Made by a program: the position numbers and the translations under genes. DNA of 64,000 nt from Yamadazyma tenuis. Taxonomy: Eukaryota > Ascomycota > Pichiomycetes > Serinales > Debaryomycetaceae. Each line of letters opens with the position of its first letter. Within the stretch, counting starts at the first letter, position 1. This document shows positions 58,714 to 64,000 of this stretch, one piece after another. The notes beneath the pieces were generated by a model. The model was given only the letters and a program-made list of their open reading frames with translations. It did not search any database and was not told the origin of the DNA. The stretch is from NCBI RefSeq assembly GCF_029203305.1, contig NC_089466.1, positions 682,001-746,000 of the forward strand, in the 5' to 3' direction.

Positions 58714-60186
58714 ATGTTTGTACGAACAGTACGTTCACCAAGACGGTTGCAGGTGGCGTGGGTGTCGACGCTCCCGCGTACTATACAGCAGATGCTTGAG
58801 CATCCGCCTGCAGTAGGTTCGCGCCTCCAGGTTGCGGGCCATGTCAAGTCCATCCGAAAGTTCAAGAATATCGGCTTTTTAGACCTTTCAGATGGTTCCA
58901 CCTACAAAACCTTACCCATAGTGTTCCGTCACCCAGACCAGGTATTGGCGCAGTACGACTTGAAGGTGGGCCAGAGCCTTGAGATTTCCGGCGATTTGGC
59001 CGAGTCCAAAGGTGTACAACTGTTTGAAGTTACGTTTGATCCAGCTGACGATTCTCACCACTTGAAGATTATAGGAAACGTCCAAGACCTGTACCCCATC
59101 CAGAAAAAAGAGACATCTCTCCAGTTTTTGAGAAGTATCCCCATCTTGAGACACAGAACATCGACGTTGGCGTCTGTTTTGCGGTTGAGGTCGTTCTTGG
59201 AGCATGAATTAAACGTATTTTTTGCAGAACACAGTTTTACCAAAGTCACTCCTCCAATGATAACCAGTTCTGACTGTGAAGGTGGTGGAGAACAGTTCAC
59301 GATAGAACCCTTGAATCCCAAGGAAGTTGTGAAGGACGGGATGGCGGTAAAACACGAGTTTTTCGGTAAGCCAGCGTATTTGACGGTGTCTACCCAATTG
59401 CATCTCGAAGTGTTGGCACCTTCCTTGAACCGTGTATGGACATTGACGCCGTGTTTTCGAGCAGAGGACTCCAACACCAACCGTCACTTGAGTGAGTTCT
59501 GGATGCTCGAGGCGGAGATCTCGTACATCTCCCAGTTGTCGCAACTCACCAGGTTCACCGAAGTGATGATTCGGCACCTCACCTCACAGCTCTCCAACAA
59601 CCGCGAGGACGTGTTGAACTCTCGTTACAACAAAGCAGACCGGGAGCTAATCGAGGTCAGGTGGAACTCGATTTTGGCCGAAAATGACTGGCCTGTCATA
59701 ACCTATGATGAGGCCATCAACCTCATTAACCAGGTGAAACTAAAAGGCAGACTGAAAGGTCGTCTTGCGTGGGGAGACTCGATTCTGACGGAGGACGAAA
59801 AGTGGCTAGCAGGGGACCATTTCCACTCGCCTGTGTTCATCACTGACTACCCCAAATCCCAAAAACCATTCTACATGCCTCATAGTAAGAACTACAATAT
59901 TTCAGCCCCCACAGTCGCATGTTTCGACTTGATCTTCCCGTTCATTGGCGAGTTGATTGGTGGTTCGTTGAGAGAGGATAACTACGAGGTGCTTGTGGCA
60001 GAAATGAACCGCAGAAACATGGATCTTGTGGAAATGGACTGGTACTTATCTACTCGACTCAATGGAAGTGTTCCCCACGGAGGGTTTGGCATGGGACTCG
60101 AGAGACTCATGCTCTACTTATCGGGGCTTGAGAATGTCAGAGACGTCGTCACATTCCCCCGGGCTCCAGAGACCTGCGATTGTTAG
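58714..60186 (+). CDS. SLM5: Mitochondrial asparaginyl-tRNA synthetase
   Basis: 490 residues from ATG 58714; in-frame GTG at 58660 lies next to the HIS2 start and is not used. The N-terminus (MFVRTVRSPRRLQVAW) is a basic mitochondrial presequence. OB fold with VAGHVKSIRKFKNIGFLDLS, class II motif 2 (CFRAEDSNTNRHLSEFWMLE) and motif 3 GGFGMGLERLMLYL (from 456), ending FPRAPETCDC; bacterial-type AsnRS, as in yeast Slm5. CTG codons occur in the linker near KGRLKGRL and DSILTEDE. The cytosolic counterpart DED81 lies 3.4 kb away. Confidence 0.9.
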   Translation: MFVRTVRSPRRLQVAWVSTLPRTIQQMLEHPPAVGSRLQVAGHVKSIRKFKNIGFLDLSDGSTYKTLPIVFRHPDQVLAQYDLKVGQSLEISGDLAESKGVQLFEVTFDPADDSHHLKIIGNVQDLYPIQKKETSLQFLRSIPILRHRTSTLASVLRLRSFLEHELNVFFAEHSFTKVTPPMITSSDCEGGGEQFTIEPLNPKEVVKDGMAVKHEFFGKPAYLTVSTQLHLEVLAPSLNRVWTLTPCFRAEDSNTNRHLSEFWMLEAEISYISQLSQLTRFTEVMIRHLTSQLSNNREDVLNSRYNKADRELIEVRWNSILAENDWPVITYDEAINLINQVKLKGRLKGRLAWGDSILTEDEKWLAGDHFHSPVFITDYPKSQKPFYMPHSKNYNISAPTVACFDLIFPFIGELIGGSLREDNYEVLVAEMNRRNMDLVEMDWYLSTRLNGSVPHGGFGMGLERLMLYLSGLENVRDVVTFPRAPETCDC

Positions 60187-60340
60187 GCATTCGTGGTGGT
60201 AGAATTCTTGTAAATAGTTGCAGCAACTGTCTAACCAAATAAAGTAGTGTATACGCCGTGCTCACATAATGATGAAAATTTTCAAAGCGAATTTTTTCTT
60301 CTCCCCAAACCATCTAGTTTAACCCATATAACACACCACC

Positions 60341-60607
60341 ATGGACCAATTAAACGTTAAGGAACAACAACAGTTCCAACAGATTGTTGAGCAAAAACAA
60401 ATGAAAGACTTCATGAGATTATACTCCAACTTGGTCTCCAGGTGTTTCGATGACTGTGTTAATGACTTCACCACCGGTTCTTTGACCACCAAGGAAACCA
60501 CTTGTATTATGAAATGTTCCGAAAAGTTCTTGAAACACAGTGAAAGAGTGGGCCAGAGATTCCAAGAACAGAATGCTTTGTTGATGCAAAACATGCAAAA
60601 CCGTTAA
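60341..60607 (+). CDS. TIM9: Mitochondrial intermembrane chaperone Tim9
   Basis: 88 residues with the twin CX3C motif: Cys35/Cys39 and Cys55/Cys59. [26 protein letters not shown] and [20 protein letters not shown] match Tim9 closely. Tim9-Tim10 hexamers carry membrane proteins across the intermembrane space to TIM22 and the outer membrane machinery. The ATG at 60341 and length agree with orthologs. Confidence 0.95.
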   Translation: MDQLNVKEQQQFQQIVEQKQMKDFMRLYSNLVSRCFDDCVNDFTTGSLTTKETTCIMKCSEKFLKHSERVGQRFQEQNALLMQNMQNR

Positions 60608-60820
60608 ACCTGACCTTTGATCTCACTGTACCATGTTTTTATTTTGTATATATTTCTTCCATCGTACATAGAAACTCCGGTTTTTTGATATACAATACGA
60701 GTCTTATGACATGTCACACCATCAACGTTTGTAGAGTGCCAAAGTTCAAAATGGTGATTTTCATACTTCTAGTGCTCACCTCGCACTGGAAATGCTCGAA
60801 TTTATCGCTACATCAACAAC

Positions 60821-62257
60821 ATGAATGAGACAGAATGCATGAAAATGGGGTTGCTGCAAATACTTGTAGCGTCGACCGTCAACAAGATGTTACGGCGATA
60901 CGACTCGCTAAACGTTAGAGTTGATGTCACCACCTTTCTTTCACAATTAAGAGCTTGTACTGCTACGTATAGAGATATGTTTGGAAGACCCATACCAGAA
61001 GAAACCATGAATTCTAAAGAAGTGTTGATCCAGTTCATAGAGAACAGTGACTTCAAGAAGTTCATGAAGGTTCAGGGCAGCTTGATCCGGATTTTTGCCA
61101 ACAGCGAGGAGTATCCTCATATCATGAAGTCAATATTGGTGACAGCCACAAAGCGATATTCCGAGTTTTTGGTCAGGAACGTCAATGATTTGGGTAAGCT
61201 CATTCAGGGTGCCAAAGAGATCACAGACCGAGAACAGATGAAGCATCGCGGTAACGTTAGTGTCATAGTGGAAGAGAACGAGCCTGCTGACGTTGAAAAG
61301 AGCGATATTGAAGTTAATAATGCAGAAAGTGAGCAATCGGGTGATGAAGCCAAGGAGACCAACAACGACGATAAGGAAGGCTCGAGCATGGAAGTCGACT
61401 CCGCTGATGGTACGAAAACTACGGGAGAAGACGAGGTAGAAGATGAAGACGAGGATAATAATGCCGAAGACGAAGAAGACGAAGAAGACGAGGAGGAGGA
61501 GGAAGAAGACGAGGAGGAGGAAGAGACTCCAAAACTCCGTTCATCCCGAAGACTTTCCAGACGGTCTTTCAAGGAGGAGAAACCAAGTCCTAAGAAAAAG
61601 CCAGAGGAAGACGAGGAGGATGAGGATGAGGATGATGGTGAAGGAGCCCCAGTGGCAGAAATTGAGCCGGAGGAAGAGGAAGACAACGAAGAAGAAGAGA
61701 AAGGAGATGAAGAAGAAGCGGCAGAGGAGAACGTTGAAGAAGAGGAAGACGTTGAGGAAGAAGAGGAAGAAGAAGAAAATGAAGAGAAAGAAAGTGAGGC
61801 AGAAGAAGATGAGGAAGACCAGAAAAATAACCCCGTGGATGAAGATGAAGACGACAAAAAGGCCTTGGATTCTCCACGTAGAAGCTCTCGAAAACGGTCT
61901 ATGTCCCCTGCTGTTGGCAGTAACAAGAGATTCCAAACAATTGCTATCAACCTCATCAACAATATCCAATCTCATAGGTTCTCTTCATTATTTTTGCAGC
62001 CGGTTTCCAAGAGAGAAGTTCCTGATTACTACGAAATTATACACGAGCCCAAGGACCTAAAGAGCATTATGAAAGCAGTTAAGGGCAAGTCTGACGAAAG
62101 CTATAACCTGTTACAGCAACTAGAAAGAGACGTTATGCTTATGTTTGCCAACTGCATCATGTTTAACCACTCGGATAAAGACTTGGTCAACTTGGCAAGA
62201 ACAATGAGAGATGATGCTGTAAATACTTTTAAATTGTTCAAAGAAGCTGAAATGTAA
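60821..62257 (+). CDS. BRD8/Bdc1-type bromodomain protein with long acidic region
   Basis: 478 residues. N-terminal helical region (about 1-145) of the kind found in NuA4 bromodomain subunits. A long Glu/Asp-rich tract follows (about 180-345) interrupted by basic Arg/Ser patches (RSSRRLSRRSFKEEKPSPKK). The C-terminal bromodomain (about 371-475) has PDYYEII near 401 and MFANCIMFN with the acetyl-lysine-binding Asn at 449, preceded by Phe instead of the usual Tyr. Layout is like S. pombe Bdc1 and animal BRD8, both NuA4 acetyltransferase subunits; S. cerevisiae NuA4 has no clear counterpart. Membership in NuA4 is inferred. A Bdf- or SAGA-linked bromodomain is less likely as there is a single bromodomain with no ET domain. 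Confidence 0.65.
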   Translation: MNETECMKMGLLQILVASTVNKMLRRYDSLNVRVDVTTFLSQLRACTATYRDMFGRPIPEETMNSKEVLIQFIENSDFKKFMKVQGSLIRIFANSEEYPHIMKSILVTATKRYSEFLVRNVNDLGKLIQGAKEITDREQMKHRGNVSVIVEENEPADVEKSDIEVNNAESEQSGDEAKETNNDDKEGSSMEVDSADGTKTTGEDEVEDEDEDNNAEDEEDEEDEEEEEEDEEEEETPKLRSSRRLSRRSFKEEKPSPKKKPEEDEEDEDEDDGEGAPVAEIEPEEEEDNEEEEKGDEEEAAEENVEEEEDVEEEEEEEENEEKESEAEEDEEDQKNNPVDEDEDDKKALDSPRRSSRKRSMSPAVGSNKRFQTIAINLINNIQSHRFSSLFLQPVSKREVPDYYEIIHEPKDLKSIMKAVKGKSDESYNLLQQLERDVMLMFANCIMFNHSDKDLVNLARTMRDDAVNTFKLFKEAEM

Positions 62258-62329
62258 TTAGTTAGTGTAATATAGATGATTTGATGCTGTAATCGGACGC
62301 GAATTTTTTCGAAATATCATTCTACTACA

Positions 62330-62503
62330 ATGGAGGAAGACTATGATAAACAAATACAGGTGTTAACCAAAACAAGAGGATTGTTGCAGATGATAAACGA
62401 ATCGACCACAAAGATTTACAATGATTTGAAAAGGGTCCAAGAAAACCATCGGCAAATAAAGGAATCAACTGAAACTTCCAAAAAGCTCATCGATCAATTG
62501 TGA
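62330..62503 (+). CDS. 57-residue helical ORF between bromodomain gene and MAK10
   Basis: ATG 62330 to TGA 62501. The product starts MEEDYDKQIQVLTKTRGLLQ and is one predicted amphipathic helix with heptad-like Leu/Ile spacing; it contains INESTTKIYNDLKRVQ and TSKKLIDQL. Its stop is 19 bp from the convergent MAK10 stop and its ATG is 72 bp after the preceding stop, so it fills the gap exactly as a small gene would. The helix recalls the central segment of DASH subunits such as Duo1, but the match is by memory and weak. No homolog is claimed. Confidence 0.45.
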   Translation: MEEDYDKQIQVLTKTRGLLQMINESTTKIYNDLKRVQENHRQIKESTETSKKLIDQL

Positions 62504-62522
62504 GATTCGAATGATATATTAA

Positions 62523-64000
62523 TTACTCTATAACGGGAAGTTTTGCCGTAAACTTTGGGAAGTATGTATTGTATCCTGGCGATACTTCAAAGACATTTTT
62601 GCCTCCTTTCAATTCCAAAATGTATGAGAAACATGTTTTGACGAGAGAGCTAATCCACTGTTTCTCATTGTCATTTGTGACCGATTTGTTGTACTCCACC
62701 AATGCTTCTTTGGCCATATTCAAACTGTTGATGACTTCATCTTGAGACACATCTGATGCAAAAGACAGGGAGTATTGGGCGAAGGTAAGTTGAGATGGCA
62801 CTCCTATGGATTCGAATGGCTTGAATCTTAACCTGAATAAGCTCTCGAAACTGGTGATGAAATTGGCGGTAAGATCATCGAATTTAATCATTTTCTGGTT
62901 TTGCAAGTAATTTAACAATAGGCACACGGAATTGATGAGTCTTTGAAAGCCTTTCCAATAATCGATTTTATGCTGAAGTGCCTCATTGATTTTGGTGAGC
63001 TTTTCCCGTTTCTGCTCAAGTTCTTGCTTGTTCTTCAGTTTTTTCTTCTTAGCGACGATTTTGGATATTTTATACTTGTTGAACTTCAAGAGCCTTTCGG
63101 TGGAATGATTTATGTAGACTTTGGTGAGGTAGTTGATATACCAGTAGATTGAATAGATTTCAAATTCCCGGTACAACTCTAGTTCTATTCCAATAAGCAA
63201 AAACTCAATCATTAATTCCAACTTTGTGGAGTAAATAAACGAGCTGATTGGCAAAGCGTTTTCATCGGTGTCGGACAACTTATCACCGATTTTGTAGTTA
63301 TTGTAGATTTCCATCTCAAAGTTCTCCGATTGAACTTGTAAAGAGTCCCATACCAAAAGGTTCTTGTTGATCAATTGTCTCTGCCGACACCGGTTGTTAG
63401 CGTAAACAGTCAAATTTTGGTATACTCCTGCTTCAAGGTCTTTAAGTAATTGGCTCAATGCGTCCATTACTAGTTCTGTATCGGCATTGTTCAAGTTCCA
63501 TGTTTTAGGATTTGATACGTTACAGTTGAAAACGTTGACGTGGTTCATCAAGTCCAACGTTAAGTCACTTAGATGATAAACAGAACCCAATATACTTTGG
63601 TCTTCTCTAATAAGAAATAATTGGAAAATTCCCTTGTTAATCACATGGTACTCATTCACCATATGTTGAATATCGTACTTTAAGAACAAGTCCAATGCTT
63701 CAATGTCCTTGATATAGTTGGTTTTCCTGAATATCTGTTTCAATTGCTCAAATACGTTGGTCATTTGTTTGAAAGTTTCGTCGAATCCAATGTCGTAAAC
63801 ATCACCTGGAATATGCCTATTACCCAACGATGCTTGAACCCATTTTGAAACACTGCCAACTGGTAATTCTTGGGTCTCATAAAATTGTTTGTGGTCGGCA
63901 ATAAATTTCAAGCATTCAATTCCTCTATTCAAAATATCCTGGAAGCTTTGGAGTTGTCTAAGATCTGGTACACCGAAAAGGTTTATTTGTAAATTCGATA
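62523..64000 (-). CDS. MAK10: NatC auxiliary subunit Mak10 (C-terminal part; 5' end outside window)
   Basis: The frame is open from the TAA at 62523 to the right edge, about 492 residues visible; codons upstream of the first methionine-like TTG continue without a stop, so the N-terminus is beyond the window. All-helical protein with a central Lys-rich coiled segment (KIVAKKKKLKNKQELEQKRE) and a C-terminal block KIDYWKGFQRLINSVCLLL, in keeping with Mak10/Naa35. Mak10 holds the catalytic Naa30 (Mak3) and the ribosome in the NatC N-terminal acetyltransferase. Assignment rests on overall pattern; the diagnostic N-terminal region is not included. Confidence 0.6.
   Translation of the reverse strand, partial: SNLQINLFGVPDLRQLQSFQDILNRGIECLKFIADHKQFYETQELPVGSVSKWVQASLGNRHIPGDVYDIGFDETFKQMTNVFEQLKQIFRKTNYIKDIEALDLFLKYDIQHMVNEYHVINKGIFQLFLIREDQSILGSVYHLSDLTLDLMNHVNVFNCNVSNPKTWNLNNADTELVMDALSQLLKDLEAGVYQNLTVYANNRCRQRQLINKNLLVWDSLQVQSENFEMEIYNNYKIGDKLSDTDENALPISSFIYSTKLELMIEFLLIGIELELYREFEIYSIYWYINYLTKVYINHSTERLLKFNKYKISKIVAKKKKLKNKQELEQKREKLTKINEALQHKIDYWKGFQRLINSVCLLLNYLQNQKMIKFDDLTANFITSFESLFRLRFKPFESIGVPSQLTFAQYSLSFASDVSQDEVINSLNMAKEALVEYNKSVTNDNEKQWISSLVKTCFSYILELKGGKNVFEVSPGYNTYFPKFTAKLPVIE

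Noticed and set aside
58659..58901. Longer N-terminus for HIS2 overlapping SLM5
   Set aside because: The family begins at MHSHHSHSG with metal-binding histidines; the longer form would overlap the SLM5 coding region and is not conserved in character.
61204..61962. Long minus-strand Ser-rich ORF opposite the acidic region of the bromodomain gene
   Set aside because: It is the antisense of GAA/GAG/GAC-rich codons; low complexity with no independent support.

Overview
The window reads as nuclear DNA of a budding yeast, most likely a CUG-Ser clade species (Debaryomycetaceae-like). Nearly all genes are intronless and closely packed. Most have clear yeast orthologs (IES6, SNL1, MET10, PHO8, ARG4, DED81, HIS2, SLM5, TIM9). 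Two cell-wall genes match the Candida-type YWP1 family. CTG codons are rare in conserved genes and fall where Leu is not expected (for example GLY1 codon 224). No tRNA, rRNA, CRISPR array or intact transposon was recognised. Residue letters below use the standard code, so a CTG 'L' would be Ser in this clade.

Layout. 1-7800: a gene-poor left end with one truncated ORF, two tandem YWP1-like GPI-anchored wall proteins, and an array of short dyads at 7372-7551. 7843-18415: a dense housekeeping block: IES6 (INO80), TCA17 (TRAPP), BSP1-like (actin/capping protein), SNL1 (Hsp70 co-chaperone), a DOPA-dioxygenase-like protein, LAP2, CAJ1-like J protein, MRPS5 and DLD1. 18555-21790: an accessory island with an orphan 652-residue protein, a truncated chimeric copy of its 3' half, and diverged direct repeats of about 130 bp on both sides. 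22035-27593: two tandem amidases and an MFS transporter. 28310-40331: GPC1, MET10 (two TCACGTG sites upstream), an Nnf2-like coiled-coil protein, GLY1 and a drug-type MFS transporter with a CCGG-rich, palindromic promoter. 40415-50254: PHO8, an SDR, an ornithine-cyclodeaminase-like protein, an unknown mitochondrial-looking protein, GPI1 with a small membrane ORF touching its start, and a YCR023C-like MFS. 51522-64000: a small orphan, ARG4, DED81, cytosolic ProRS, HIS2, SLM5, TIM9, a BRD8/Bdc1-type bromodomain protein, a 57-residue ORF and the C-terminal part of MAK10.

Genes working together: the ARG4-DED81-ProRS-HIS2-SLM5 cluster joins amino-acid biosynthesis with tRNA charging and carries two Gcn4-type TGACTCA sites. 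It holds both the cytosolic and mitochondrial AsnRS genes. The least explained parts are the orphan island at 18555-21790, the dyad array at 7372-7551 and the GPI1-linked small ORF.
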